Assembly (NCBI GenBank): GCA_964449895.1
Contig: CAYVBY010000010.1
Span: 7,504-71,503 of the forward strand
Origin: Intestinibacter sp964449895
GTDB taxonomy: Bacteria; Bacillota; Clostridia; Peptostreptococcales; Peptostreptococcaceae
Reading direction: 5' to 3'
DNA: 64,000 bases
Position 1 is the first letter of the stretch; the number at the start of each line of letters is the position of its first letter. Under the pieces are notes generated by a model. That model was not told the origin of the DNA, ran no database searches, and saw nothing but the letters and a program-made list of their open reading frames with translations. Of the stretch, positions 45,294 to 53,888 are shown one piece after another. The translations under genes and the position numbers were made by a program.

Positions 45294-46497
45294 AATAGAT
45301 TTAGATTACAAGTACGATATAAATATAGAGGAAAATGTATTTAACTTAAATATAGATAATTATCTAGATTTGGCAATTAGAAATAACAAAAAAAGAAGAT
45401 TTTTATTTATATCTAAAACTCTTGGGAAGCATCTTCCATGTAGTGCAAAGGATATGGATAAATTGGGAGAAGACATAGTTAGAGCTTATGAAAAAAAACA
45501 AGATTATTTAAATTCTGGAGTAATAATATCTTTTGCAGAAACTGGAACTGCTATAGGTCATAGTGTATATAACTACATAAAAGCTAATTATGAATTTATA
45601 CATACTACAAGAGAAATTGTAGATGAAAAAAAGACATTAGATTTTTTAGAGGAACATTCTCATGCTACAAATCACAATTTATATTATGAGGATTTAAAAA
45701 GTTTCCAAAATGGAGAAGAAATAATACTTGTAGATGATGAGATAACTACTGGAAATACTTGTATAAATTTAATAAAGAAAATAAATAGTTTATATCCTAA
45801 AAAAAGATATACAATATGTTCTATTTTAAATTGGATGGATAGAGAAGCTTTTGATAGATTTAAGGATTTAGAAAAAATTTTAAATACAAAAATCGAATTT
45901 GTATATTTATATCATGGAAATTTTAATTTTAAATGTGATGAAAAACAAATAGAAAAGTTGATTTTAGAAAGTGAAAAAAAAGAGGCTAAATTAAAAATTA
46001 GAAGTAAAAATTTAAAAGTATCTTATATATATTTAGACATAGATAAATATGAAAAAAACGAAAAATATATAAAATATACAGGAAGATTTGGAATAAATAA
46101 AAATGATCAAAAAAGGCTTATAAATTTAGTAAAAAGAGAAAGTAAAAAACTAGATGTAAAAGATGAAAAGACTTTATTTTTAGGTAGTGAGGAATTTATG
46201 TATATTCCTATGTTATTTGCAAAACAATTTGGAGAAAATGTATATTACCATTCTACGACTAGAAGTCCTATTGTAGATTTAGATATAAAAAATTATCCAA
46301 TAAAAAGTAAGTTTAAGCACAACAGTTTATATAATGAAGATGTTGTAAATTATGTTTATAATATAGATAAATATAATTATAAAAATTGCTATTTTTTCTG
46401 TGAATTAAATAAAAAACAAGAAGAATTTAAAGAAATTATAGATATAATTTCAAATACAAAAATAGAAAATTTAAATATAGTTATGTTTAATAAATAA
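45274..46497 (+). CDS. Phosphoribosyltransferase with C-terminal TRSP domain
   Basis: 407 residues. The N-terminal half is a type I PRTase-like domain (PRTase_2) with FAETGTAIGHSVY and the PRPP loop IILVDDEITTGNTCINL near residue 155. The C-terminal half carries the TRSP motif in YYHSTTRSPIVD near 335 and is found only attached to this PRTase. It should use PRPP to make an N-glycosidic bond or the reverse. The ATG sits within the end of the lyase gene, with GAGGGGGTA upstream. It is a core member of the Ter-linked biosynthetic module. Confidence 0.87.
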   Translation: MHLLENKIDLDYKYDINIEENVFNLNIDNYLDLAIRNNKKRRFLFISKTLGKHLPCSAKDMDKLGEDIVRAYEKKQDYLNSGVIISFAETGTAIGHSVYNYIKANYEFIHTTREIVDEKKTLDFLEEHSHATNHNLYYEDLKSFQNGEEIILVDDEITTGNTCINLIKKINSLYPKKRYTICSILNWMDREAFDRFKDLEKILNTKIEFVYLYHGNFNFKCDEKQIEKLILESEKKEAKLKIRSKNLKVSYIYLDIDKYEKNEKYIKYTGRFGINKNDQKRLINLVKRESKKLDVKDEKTLFLGSEEFMYIPMLFAKQFGENVYYHSTTRSPIVDLDIKNYPIKSKFKHNSLYNEDVVNYVYNIDKYNYKNCYFFCELNKKQEEFKEIIDIISNTKIENLNIVMFNK

Positions 46498-46510
46498 AGG
46501 GAGGTCATAT

Positions 46511-47599
46511 ATGAAGGAATTTTCAACATATAAAAAGGAAGATGTAGTCTTTTTACTAAAAGACATATCTGATTTAATAAAGGAAGAGGATAATTTAACT
46601 AGAGAAAAAAAAATTCAAAATGGCATCCATTATTCAGAGATGATACCTATAGAATATCAAGTTAGTGAAGAATATTTAAATTTGTATAAAAAAAAATTAT
46701 CTTCTACTAAAAATAAATTAGCATTTGCAATAGGTGTGATGAGTGAAAAAATTTTAAAGAAAAATAAAGAAAATACAGTTTTAGTATCTTTAGCTAGAGC
46801 AGGAACTCCTATAGGAATACTTGCTAAAAGATATATAAAACTTAGATATAATTTAAGTTTACCTCATTATACAATATCTATAATAAGAGACAAGGGTATA
46901 GATGTAAATGCTATAAAATATATATTAAAAAATCATCCAAATTCAAATATACAATTTATAGATGGATGGACTGGCAAAGGCACTATAGCTAATGAATTGA
47001 AAAAATCATGCAAAGAGCTTGAAAAAATATTTAAAATAAAATTTGATTCTTCCTTGGCAGTTTTAGCAGATCCTTGTGGCTATTCGAATTTATATGGAAT
47101 TAGAGAGGACTTTTTAATTCCAAGTGCATGCTTAAATTCTACAGTAAGTGGTTTAGTAAGTAGAACAGTACTTAGAGAGGATTTTATAGGAGATGATGAT
47201 TTTCACGGAGCAAAATATTACAGTGAATTAAAAGAATACGATGAATCAAATATTTATATAGATACTATTACATCTTGCTTTGAAAATGAATTTGAAAATA
47301 TAGATAAGGTTATGAAAAATTGGAAAGAGGATATCATAACTAAAGTTGGTGATAGTGATGTTAAAATGATAAAAGAGAAGTATGAAATAGACGATATAAA
47401 TTTTATAAAACCAGGTATTGGAGAAACTACAAGGGTACTTCTTAGAAGAATTCCCTACAAAATCCTTGTAAATGATTTAAATAATAAAAAACTTAAACAT
47501 ATTTTTATTTTAGCGAAAGAAAAAAATGTACCTGTAGAAGAAGTGAAATTTAAAGCTTATAGCTGTTGTGGGATAATAAAGAGAATGAGGGATATTTAA
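46511..47599 (+). CDS. StiP/PRTase_1-type protein of the Ter module
   Basis: 362 residues. Databases name this family cysteine protease StiP or PRTase (PF11202). It shows VSLARAGTPIGILAKRY near residue 100 and DGWTGKGTIANEL near 160, a degenerate PRTase core. CGYSNLYGIREDFLIPSACLNSTVSGLVSRT follows in shorter conserved pieces. A C-terminal metal- or ligand-binding segment, KPGIGETTRVLLRR, ends the protein. The true reaction is unsettled: PRTase-like transfer is more in keeping with the module than proteolysis. AAGGGAGGT precedes the ATG. It lies 13 bases after the TRSP gene and one base before the HAD gene. Confidence 0.83.
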   Translation: MKEFSTYKKEDVVFLLKDISDLIKEEDNLTREKKIQNGIHYSEMIPIEYQVSEEYLNLYKKKLSSTKNKLAFAIGVMSEKILKKNKENTVLVSLARAGTPIGILAKRYIKLRYNLSLPHYTISIIRDKGIDVNAIKYILKNHPNSNIQFIDGWTGKGTIANELKKSCKELEKIFKIKFDSSLAVLADPCGYSNLYGIREDFLIPSACLNSTVSGLVSRTVLREDFIGDDDFHGAKYYSELKEYDESNIYIDTITSCFENEFENIDKVMKNWKEDIITKVGDSDVKMIKEKYEIDDINFIKPGIGETTRVLLRRIPYKILVNDLNNKKLKHIFILAKEKNVPVEEVKFKAYSCCGIIKRMRDI

Positions 47600-47600
47600 T

Positions 47601-48407
47601 ATGGTAGTATTTTCTGATTTAGATAGAAGTATAATTTATTCTAAAAAATTTATAAATAAAAAAATTGATTTATTGGATATAGAAATTTACAATGGAGAAA
47701 ATATATCATATATATCTAAAAAAACAATTGAATTAATAAAAAAAATAAAAAGTAATAGTTGTTTTATTCCTACTACTACTAGAACTATTGAACAATTTAA
47801 GAGAATAGACTTTAAAAAATATGAAATTGATTTTAAATACATAATAACTTCAAATGGAGGTAATATTTTAATAGATGGTAAGGTAGATGATAATTATAAA
47901 TTATTTCTAAATGATAGATTAAATAAAAGTGCAACTATTAAAGAAGCTATAAGTTTATTTTACAAATATAATATTGTAGAAGGAGTAAAAAAATTTAGAG
48001 TTGCAGAAGATATATTTTTTTATTTAGTAATAGATATAGAAAAATTTGATATGAAAAAGTTAGATATGTTTGAGAAAGAATTGAAATATTTAAACTGGAA
48101 AATCTATATAAGTGGTAGAAAAATTTATTTTTTACCAGAAGAGTTAAAAAAATCTACTGCCATAAATTATATATGTAAAAATTTTGGATATACACATACT
48201 TTTTCTATAGGAGATTCTACTATGGATGAAGATATGCTAAATTTTTGTAAGTATTCTTACATACTAAGACATGGTGATTTAATAAATAACTTAAAAAATA
48301 CACATAAATTTAATATAAGTGAAAATGAAGGATTTTTAGGAAGTGAAGAAATTTTAAAAGATATTTTATTATGTCAAAATAATATAAATTTGAAAAATAC
48401 TATATAG
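47601..48407 (+). CDS. HAD-family hydrolase of the Ter module
   Basis: 268 residues, Cof/SPP-like HAD phosphatase. Motif I is FSDLDRSI (nucleophile Asp near residue 6, acid Asp near 8), motif II PTTTRT, a lysine motif in the cap region, and motif IV GDSTMDEDML near 208. It would remove phosphate from the metabolite made by the preceding PRTases. It is the last gene of the Ter module: one base separates it from the StiP gene, and a terminator follows. No ATP-grasp gene, common in other Ter modules, is in the window. Confidence 0.85.
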   Translation: MVVFSDLDRSIIYSKKFINKKIDLLDIEIYNGENISYISKKTIELIKKIKSNSCFIPTTTRTIEQFKRIDFKKYEIDFKYIITSNGGNILIDGKVDDNYKLFLNDRLNKSATIKEAISLFYKYNIVEGVKKFRVAEDIFFYLVIDIEKFDMKKLDMFEKELKYLNWKIYISGRKIYFLPEELKKSTAINYICKNFGYTHTFSIGDSTMDEDMLNFCKYSYILRHGDLINNLKNTHKFNISENEGFLGSEEILKDILLCQNNINLKNTI

Positions 48408-48413
48408 ATAAGT

Positions 48414-48452
48414 TAAGCTGCCTTTTAAAGTAATAAGGCAGCTTATATTTTT
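48414..48452 (+). terminator. Terminator ending the Ter locus
   Basis: Perfect stem TAAGCTGCCTT/AAGGCAGCTTA, loop of ten bases, T-rich tail. Confidence 0.8.
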
Positions 48453-48463
48453 TATATATAAAA

Positions 48464-48670
48464 TTATATATTATTTTTATCAAAATCTATTTTATTAAAG
48501 GTCAAGTTATTGAAGTTTTTTATAAAATATTTATATATATCACATGTTGGGGGTTCAAAATCAAATAATACTTTACATATTTCAACGCCATCTTGGCTTT
48601 TTCTTAAATATTCACAAATCCAATTGGAATTTTCAAAATATATATTGAGATTTGCAGATACATTGTTCAT
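48464..48670 (-). CDS. Short YjdF-like protein (DUF2992 core)
   Basis: 68 residues, with TAGGGAGGT before the ATG on the minus strand. The pattern LNIYFENSNWICEYLRK, CKVLFDFEPPTCDIYKYF and NNLTFNK follows the N-terminal core of the YjdF/DUF2992 family (FEDxFWVG...FGxEP...). Usual members are 130-145 residues with a basic coiled C-terminus, which this one lacks; the sequence simply stops after the core. No azaaromatic (yjdF) riboswitch is visible in the short leader. Role unknown. The family match is from memory of the pattern, not a search. Confidence 0.6.
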   Translation of the reverse strand: MNNVSANLNIYFENSNWICEYLRKSQDGVEICKVLFDFEPPTCDIYKYFIKNFNNLTFNKIDFDKNNI

Positions 48671-48770
48671 AGTAAATACCTCCCTAGAAATTAAATTAAT
48701 TCTTAATTAATAAGTATTCTAGTAGTTTGAAAGTTATTCCAATAAAGAAATGATATACAAGATTAAAAAT

Positions 48771-48823
48771 AAAAAGCAATTAAAAATAGAAAATCTACTT
48801 TTAATTGCTTTTTATAACAGATT
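48771..48823 (-). terminator. Terminator of the minus-strand hypothetical gene
   Basis: AAAAAGCAATTAAAA and its complement form a long stem. On the minus strand a T-run follows, and GTTATAAAAA just upstream resembles the 3' half of the dispersed element. Confidence 0.7.
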
Positions 48824-48839
48824 TATTATTTCAATTTTG

Positions 48840-49250
48840 TTATCTTAACATTTTATCTTCTCTATCTAGTATATTATCAACATCTACTTTACCATCGATA
48901 GCTTTTTTTATTGCTTCTTCAATAGTTTTGCCAAGAGGCATTAGACTAGTAGTATGGTAAGATATTTTATCTAATGTTCCAAAGCAGAATCTATATCCTG
49001 TTGAAAATGCAAGTAAAGTATAATGACCATCATAGTCTTCTTTTGCAATGTAATCTGCAACTACTAATGCTTGAGCTAAATCCATATTTTCCATATTTTT
49101 AACTAAAGTAAGATTATCAGTAGATAAAACAACTTTAACTGGATTATCATCTAATTTAACTAATGCTTCATGAGAACTTATTTCTTTTAAATATACACCT
49201 AAAGTATGTGTAGTTTCTGTAGTATATAAAACTCTATCACCAAATTTCAT
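48840..49250 (-). CDS. Conserved hypothetical protein, 136 aa
   Basis: I start at the ATG at 49250, right after AAAGGGGGA; the frame extends further but without a ribosome site. The protein opens MKFGDRVLYTTETTHTLGVYLKE, a beta-rich, SH3-like stretch, followed by a second small domain with VADYIAKEDYDGHYTLLAFSTGYRFCFGT and a helical end (KTIEEAIKKAIDGK). Soluble, no signal peptide. I know no named family. It is divergent from tyrS, with a 38-bp palindrome between the two. Confidence 0.6.
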   Translation of the reverse strand: MKFGDRVLYTTETTHTLGVYLKEISSHEALVKLDDNPVKVVLSTDNLTLVKNMENMDLAQALVVADYIAKEDYDGHYTLLAFSTGYRFCFGTLDKISYHTTSLMPLGKTIEEAIKKAIDGKVDVDNILDREDKMLR

Positions 49251-49341
49251 AGCAAATCCCCCTTTGGAAAAACATTTTTTTATTATTATTTTATATAAAT
49301 TATAGTCGAAATAATTCATATTTTCAACAAACAAGTATTTT

Positions 49342-49379
49342 ATTTTAGTTACAATATTTTAAAATATTGTAACTAAAAT
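49342..49379. promoter_or_regulatory. 38-bp perfect palindrome between divergent genes
   Basis: ATTTTAGTTACAATATTTT followed directly by its exact complement, 19 bp per arm without a loop. It lies upstream of the tyrS promoter and of the minus-strand gene. It may be an operator or a cruciform-forming site. Confidence 0.5.
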
Positions 49380-49399
49380 TTGAAAATAAATTTATTTGG

Positions 49400-49428
49400 T
49401 TGACAAATTTATTCATGTTTAATATAAT
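49400..49428 (+). promoter_or_regulatory. Promoter of the tyrS T-box leader
   Basis: Consensus TTGACA (49400-49405), 17-bp spacer, TATAAT (49423-49428). Confidence 0.75.
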
Positions 49429-49459
49429 TTGAATAAATATATTAATTTTAAAAAATATT

Positions 49460-49710
49460 ATAAGCTTTGATGAGGAAGAGTAATAATTGAAACTTTTACA
49501 GAAAGTATCCGGTAGATGAGAGGAGCATTAGGGAAAATTATGAATACACCTTTGAGCTTCACACTGAATTTAAATAAGGTGTGACGTGAACACACGTTAT
49601 AGTGTAAAGTATTTAGATACTTATTGAGGTAGATGATGTGAATCATTTACAAAAAAAGGTGGTAACGCGAGATATACTCTCGTCCTTTGTATAGGACGAG
49701 AGTTTTTTTA
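49460..49710 (+). promoter_or_regulatory. Tyrosine T-box riboswitch
   Basis: T-box leader with specifier codon TAC at 49545-49547 (context GAATACACC), the T-box sequence AGGTGGTAACGCGA at 49657-49670, and a terminator with arms ACTCTCGTCCT (49676-49686) and AGGACGAGAGT (49693-49703) followed by T. Uncharged tRNA-Tyr would favour read-through into tyrS. Specifier and downstream gene agree. Confidence 0.95.
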
Positions 49711-49769
49711 TTAAAAAAATAGTTACTAAAATATTAATTAAAAATAATCAAAAAAAGGAGAAATGGAAT

Positions 49770-51005
49770 ATGGCAATGACAGTATACGATGAATTAGTTG
49801 CAAGAGGTCTTATAGCACAAGTAACTGATGAAGAAGAAATAAAAGAATTGATAAATACAGGGAAAGCTACATTTTATATAGGGTTTGATGCAACAGCTGA
49901 TTCTCTACATGTAGGTCATTTTATGGCTTTATGCTTAATGAAAAGATTACAAATGGCAGGTAATAAACCTATAGCTTTAGTAGGTGGAGGAACTACAATG
50001 ATAGGAGATCCATCTGGTAGAACTGATATGAGACAAATGATGACTCCTGAGATGATAAATCATAACTGTGAATGTTTCAAAAAACAAATGTCAAAATTTA
50101 TAGATTTCTCAGATGGAAAAGCAATACTTGCAAATAATGCAGATTGGTTACTAGATTTAAATTATGTAGATGTACTTCGTGAAGTAGGTGCTTGCTTTAG
50201 TGTAAACAGAATGCTTTCTGCAGAATGCTATAAACAAAGAATGGATAGAGAAGGTGGACTTACTTTCTTAGAATTTAACTATATGATAATGCAAGCTTAC
50301 GATTTCTACAAATTATATCAAATGTATGGATGCCAAATGCAATTTGGTGGTAACGACCAATGGTCAAATATGCTTGCAGGAACAGATTTAATAAGAAGAA
50401 AATTAAGTAAAAATGCTTATGCAATGACTATAACTTTACTTCTTAATTCAGAAGGAAAGAAAATGGGTAAAACTCAATCAGGTGCAGTATGGCTAGATCC
50501 TAATAAAACATCTCCTTTTGAATTTTATCAATACTGGAGAAATGTAGCAGATGCTGACGTTATAAAATGTCTAAAAATGCTTACATTTATACCACTTGAA
50601 GAAATAGAAGAAATGGCTAAATGGGAAGGTAGTGAACTTAATAAAGCTAAAGAAATATTAGCATTTGAATTGACTAAATTAGTTCACAGCGAAGAAGAAG
50701 CTGTAAAATCTCAAGAAGCTGCTAGAGCTTTATTTAGCCAAGGTGATGCAGCTAATATGCCGACAGTTGAATTAACAGAAGCTGACTTAACTGATGGAGC
50801 TATAGATTTAATAAGTTTACTTGTTAAAGCTGAACTTGCACCTACAAGATCAGAAGCTAGACGTAATATAGAACAAGGTGGAGTAGCTATAAACGGTGAA
50901 AAAATACAAGATGTAAAAGCTTTAGTATCTAAAGAAACATTATCAGGTGAAGGTGCAGTAGTTAAACGTGGTAAGAAAAAATTCAAAAAAGTTGTTGTAA
51001 AATAA
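49770..51005 (+). CDS. tyrS: Tyrosyl-tRNA synthetase
   Basis: 411 residues, class I synthetase. The HIGH-like motif is HVGHF within FDATADSLHVGHF (about residues 40-52). The tyrosine pocket region NYMIMQAYDFYKLY, the GGNDQW motif and the KMSKS-like KMGKT (about 232-236) follow. An S4 RNA-binding domain occupies the last 70 residues (ARRNIEQGGVAINGEK). It charges tRNA-Tyr in the cytosol. The tyrosine T-box controls it. AAAGGAGAA precedes the ATG. A terminator shared with the converging lplA follows. Confidence 0.98.
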   Translation: MAMTVYDELVARGLIAQVTDEEEIKELINTGKATFYIGFDATADSLHVGHFMALCLMKRLQMAGNKPIALVGGGTTMIGDPSGRTDMRQMMTPEMINHNCECFKKQMSKFIDFSDGKAILANNADWLLDLNYVDVLREVGACFSVNRMLSAECYKQRMDREGGLTFLEFNYMIMQAYDFYKLYQMYGCQMQFGGNDQWSNMLAGTDLIRRKLSKNAYAMTITLLLNSEGKKMGKTQSGAVWLDPNKTSPFEFYQYWRNVADADVIKCLKMLTFIPLEEIEEMAKWEGSELNKAKEILAFELTKLVHSEEEAVKSQEAARALFSQGDAANMPTVELTEADLTDGAIDLISLLVKAELAPTRSEARRNIEQGGVAINGEKIQDVKALVSKETLSGEGAVVKRGKKKFKKVVVK

Positions 51006-51020
51006 TTATTTAATAAATAA

Positions 51021-51058
51021 AAGGGTTTATTGGAAGTGATTTCCAATAAACCCTTGAT
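51021..51058. terminator. Terminator between tyrS and lplA
   Basis: Perfect 15-bp stem AAGGGTTTATTGGAA with loop GTGAT and a T-containing tail. On the minus strand it lies directly after repeat copy E, so it may serve both genes. Confidence 0.85.
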
Positions 51059-51078
51059 TTTTTATAACACATAGGAAA
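51059..51078 (-). repeat. Dispersed 20-nt element, copy E
   Basis: On the minus strand TTTCCTATGTGTTATAAAAA follows the lplA stop codon by two bases and precedes the terminator. Identical to copy D. Confidence 0.6.
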
Positions 51079-51080
51079 AT

Positions 51081-52067
51081 TTATTTAGCTCCCATTATAC
51101 CATCAACTAATACATCTACAGTTGCATTTAGGAAGTAGTTATTAATATCTACATCTTTAAGAGCCTCTTTTATAGCTTCTTCACTGTGTTTAATTCCAGT
51201 TAATTTTTCTTCAATAAAAGATACATCTTCTTTACCAAAGAAATCACCGAAGAATTTTATTTCTGTAATAATTCCCTTATCTACATTTACATTAAATTCA
51301 ACATTTCCACCTGGATATTTTAATTCATTTTTCAGATTGAATTTTGGAGAGTATCCAAAGTTCCAATCCCAAGTGTTATATTTTTCTTCAACTAATTTTT
51401 CTATATTTTTTATATCTTCATCAGTTAAACTGTAAAAAGTACTGTTTGAATCAGTTTTTGATATAAAGTCTAGTAGGTAGTCTTTAAATTCTAAAACAGT
51501 CATTTTTTCTTTTAGATGTTCACTTATATTAGTTACTCTAGATTTTACAGATTTAACTGATTTACCTTCAAATTTTATTGGTTTTACTTTAAGAGCAGCT
51601 GATACATCATTTATTTCAGATGAAAATAGTAAAGTACCATGATGCATTACTCTATCTTTGTAGTTATATTGAGCATTCCCAGAGAACTTTTTACCATCTA
51701 TTAATAAATCATTTCTTCCAGAAAATTCAGCATTTAATCCAAGACCTTTTAAAGCTTCTACTATAGGCATAGTAAATCTTTTGAAGTCACTAAATGAATT
51801 GTTGTTGCAAGCTATAAAAGTAAAGCATAAGTTTCCTAAATCGTGAAAAACAGCCCCTCCTCCAGATTGTCTTCTAACTACTGTTATATTATTATCTTTA
51901 ACATATTCGTAATTTATTTCAGATAAAGTATTTTGGTTTTTACCAACTATAATAGCTGATTCATTTCTCCAAAGTAAAAATAAGTCATCCTTTGCATTTT
52001 TTAAAAAATATTCCTCCATAGCCAAGTTGAAATATGGATTAGTTTTTTCATTGTAAACTAGTAACAT
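51081..52067 (-). CDS. lplA: Lipoate-protein ligase LplA
   Basis: 328 residues. The BPL/LplA catalytic domain is evident: NLAMEEYFL, LLWRNESAIIVGKNQNT, the VVRRQSGGGAVFHDLGNLCF motif near residue 70-90, and GKKFSGNAQ with the substrate lysine loop near 135. A C-terminal LplA_C accessory domain fills about 235-325. It attaches free lipoate to acceptor proteins such as GcvH or 2-oxoacid dehydrogenase E2. TGGGAGGTAATAA precedes the ATG. It is divergent from no gene; the NhaC-type carrier lies upstream on the same strand. Confidence 0.95.
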   Translation of the reverse strand: MLLVYNEKTNPYFNLAMEEYFLKNAKDDLFLLWRNESAIIVGKNQNTLSEINYEYVKDNNITVVRRQSGGGAVFHDLGNLCFTFIACNNNSFSDFKRFTMPIVEALKGLGLNAEFSGRNDLLIDGKKFSGNAQYNYKDRVMHHGTLLFSSEINDVSAALKVKPIKFEGKSVKSVKSRVTNISEHLKEKMTVLEFKDYLLDFISKTDSNSTFYSLTDEDIKNIEKLVEEKYNTWDWNFGYSPKFNLKNELKYPGGNVEFNVNVDKGIITEIKFFGDFFGKEDVSFIEEKLTGIKHSEEAIKEALKDVDINNYFLNATVDVLVDGIMGAK

Positions 52068-52135
52068 TTATTACCTCCCATAAATTTTGTCAATTTTGTC
52101 AAAATAGATATTTCGACAAAAAAGTAAAATATCCT

Positions 52136-53464
52136 TTAATTTTTAAAAAAAATTAATTTTTTTTGATTAAAATATCTTCTTATATAATGTAGCACAGGAA
52201 CTATGTATAAGTAAAATGAAAATATTATATATCCGTAATTATTTATTCCTAAAACAGAACAAGGAACTAAAGAAGCTATACACCAAGGTATCATAGCAGG
52301 GATTAATACAGAAGAATTTGAAAAATCAAGTGCCATATCATCTTTTTCGTAGTTTTCGTAAAGATCTTTTACTATATCTATAGTTAGTATTATTGCTATT
52401 GTTTGACTACATCCAATAGCTGCATTTATTATACTTAATGCTACAGTAACCAAAAATAAATTTGACTTTGATAAGTTTTTTTCTTTTAATTTTTTCTTTA
52501 AATCTTCAAATACATTTAATCCATTGAAAAATCCTGATATAGAACACGAAATAATTATTATATAGCAGGTTTTTAACATAGATATTATTCCGCCGCCATA
52601 GATTATATTTTTTAAAATCGCTGAATCATTTGTATATCCAAAAATTAAGCTATTTATAAAATTACTTAAACTATTTCCTTGAACGATTATATCAAGTAAG
52701 AAGGCGCATATAACACTAATTGGAATAGAATGAGTTATTTTTACCTTGCAAATAGAAAGTATAAAAAGTATTATAGCAGGAAGTAAAAGTAGTGTAGAAA
52801 TATTAAAATAATTATAAAGCTCTGAATTTAACTCATTACTTATAGAAGTAAGTGGATATTTAAATGATAGTATTAAATAAAAAATTATACATAATAAAAA
52901 AGGAATTATATTATCTTTTAGTTCTTTTTTTACATAATCAAATAATTTTAAATCTGTTAAATTACAAAGAAGTAGCAAACTAGATGAAAGAGGAGAACAT
53001 CTATCTCCAAAATAAGCACCAGAAAAAATTACTCCACCAAGTAAATTTAAATTTATTCCAGCAGCTTTTCCTATTATAATAAGAGGAATACCAACAGCAC
53101 TAACAGTTCCAAATGATGTTCCAATAAGCCAAGAAATAAGACTTGTTATTAAAAAAGCAGATAATATAAAAATTTTTGGATTTATATATTTTAGTGAATA
53201 GTATATAATACTAGAAATTGTACCACTACTCATCCAAGAACTAATTAGCATTCCTATTAATATAAGTATTAGTATAATATTTAAAGATTTTTTACTTTCT
53301 TTCCAATATAGATTTATTATTTTATTTAAGGAGAATCCTTTTTTTATACCTATAAATGTAAAGCATAATAAAGATAATGTAAGACCATATCCTAAATAAA
53401 TATTATTAAAAACACTAAAAACTAATACAACTAAAGTAAATAAAATTGTTGCAAATATCAACAT
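52136..53464 (-). CDS. NhaC-superfamily transporter
   Basis: I start at the ATG at 53464, six bases after AAAGGAGGCG; a longer frame to 53515 includes the ribosome site itself. The 442-residue protein has about eleven membrane helices with NhaC-family landmarks: WLIGTSFGTVSAVGIPL and GAYFGDRCSPLSSS in the first half, and an internal repeat in INAAIGCSQTIAIILTIDIV in the second. Members exchange Na+ with H+, malate-lactate or amino acids. Position next to tyrS and opposite the lysine-regulated carrier hints at an amino-acid substrate, but nothing proves it. Confidence 0.83.
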   Translation of the reverse strand: MLIFATILFTLVVLVFSVFNNIYLGYGLTLSLLCFTFIGIKKGFSLNKIINLYWKESKKSLNIILILILIGMLISSWMSSGTISSIIYYSLKYINPKIFILSAFLITSLISWLIGTSFGTVSAVGIPLIIIGKAAGINLNLLGGVIFSGAYFGDRCSPLSSSLLLLCNLTDLKLFDYVKKELKDNIIPFLLCIIFYLILSFKYPLTSISNELNSELYNYFNISTLLLLPAIILFILSICKVKITHSIPISVICAFLLDIIVQGNSLSNFINSLIFGYTNDSAILKNIIYGGGIISMLKTCYIIIISCSISGFFNGLNVFEDLKKKLKEKNLSKSNLFLVTVALSIINAAIGCSQTIAIILTIDIVKDLYENYEKDDMALDFSNSSVLIPAMIPWCIASLVPCSVLGINNYGYIIFSFYLYIVPVLHYIRRYFNQKKLIFFKN

Positions 53465-53621
53465 TAAAAACGCCTCCTTTAATATTTTTATAACATATTT
53501 AGTAATATATTTCATTTGTATATAATAAAAAAATACAAAAATATTTTAAATTCGTCAAAAATGAACACTAATATTGCCTTTAACAAATATTTAATATATA
53601 ATAATATAGGAAAATGAATAA

Positions 53622-53787
53622 TAGTAAGGTAGAGGTGCAATATATAATAGTATTTATAATGAGCTAAGCACGATGAGTTATTTAGAAAGGATATATTGCC
53701 GAAGTATATAGATGAAGCTTTAAGTCTATATAACTGGGGGTATACAGAAAATGTATATCACTGTCACTAAATGTGGGGAGCTATCAT
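53622..53787 (+). promoter_or_regulatory. Lysine riboswitch (L box)
   Basis: The order of conserved L-box elements is clear: GGTAGAGGTGC at 53629-53638, AGTA in the P2 turn, GAAAGG before TTGCCGAAG at 53697-53704, CTGGGG near 53733, and ACTGTCA near 53760 leading to GGGGAGCTATC at 53775-53785. These match the B. subtilis lysC leader element by element. When lysine is bound, the downstream carrier should be shut off. The expression platform appears to be a hairpin sequestering the ribosome site. Confidence 0.9.
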
Positions 53788-53857
53788 AATATATTAATTT
53801 TATTTATAGTTTTATAAACAAATATGAGTTTCACAGATTAAAATTTATTTTAGTGAA

Positions 53858-53888
53858 CCTTTCTAATATTCAAAAACATATTAGGAGG
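53858..53888 (+). promoter_or_regulatory. Putative ribosome-site sequestering hairpin of the L box
   Basis: CTAATAT (53863-53869) pairs with ATATTAG (53878-53884), and CCT (53858-53860) pairs with AGG (53886-53888) of the AGGAGG site. No T-run follows, so control looks translational. Confidence 0.55.

Noticed and set aside
48510..48710. Plus-strand reading frame of 66 codons
   Set aside because: It is antisense to the YjdF-like gene, which has a clear ribosome site and coding pattern.
49458..49646. Minus-strand reading frame of 62 codons
   Set aside because: It lies entirely within the tyrosine T-box leader and has no ribosome site.
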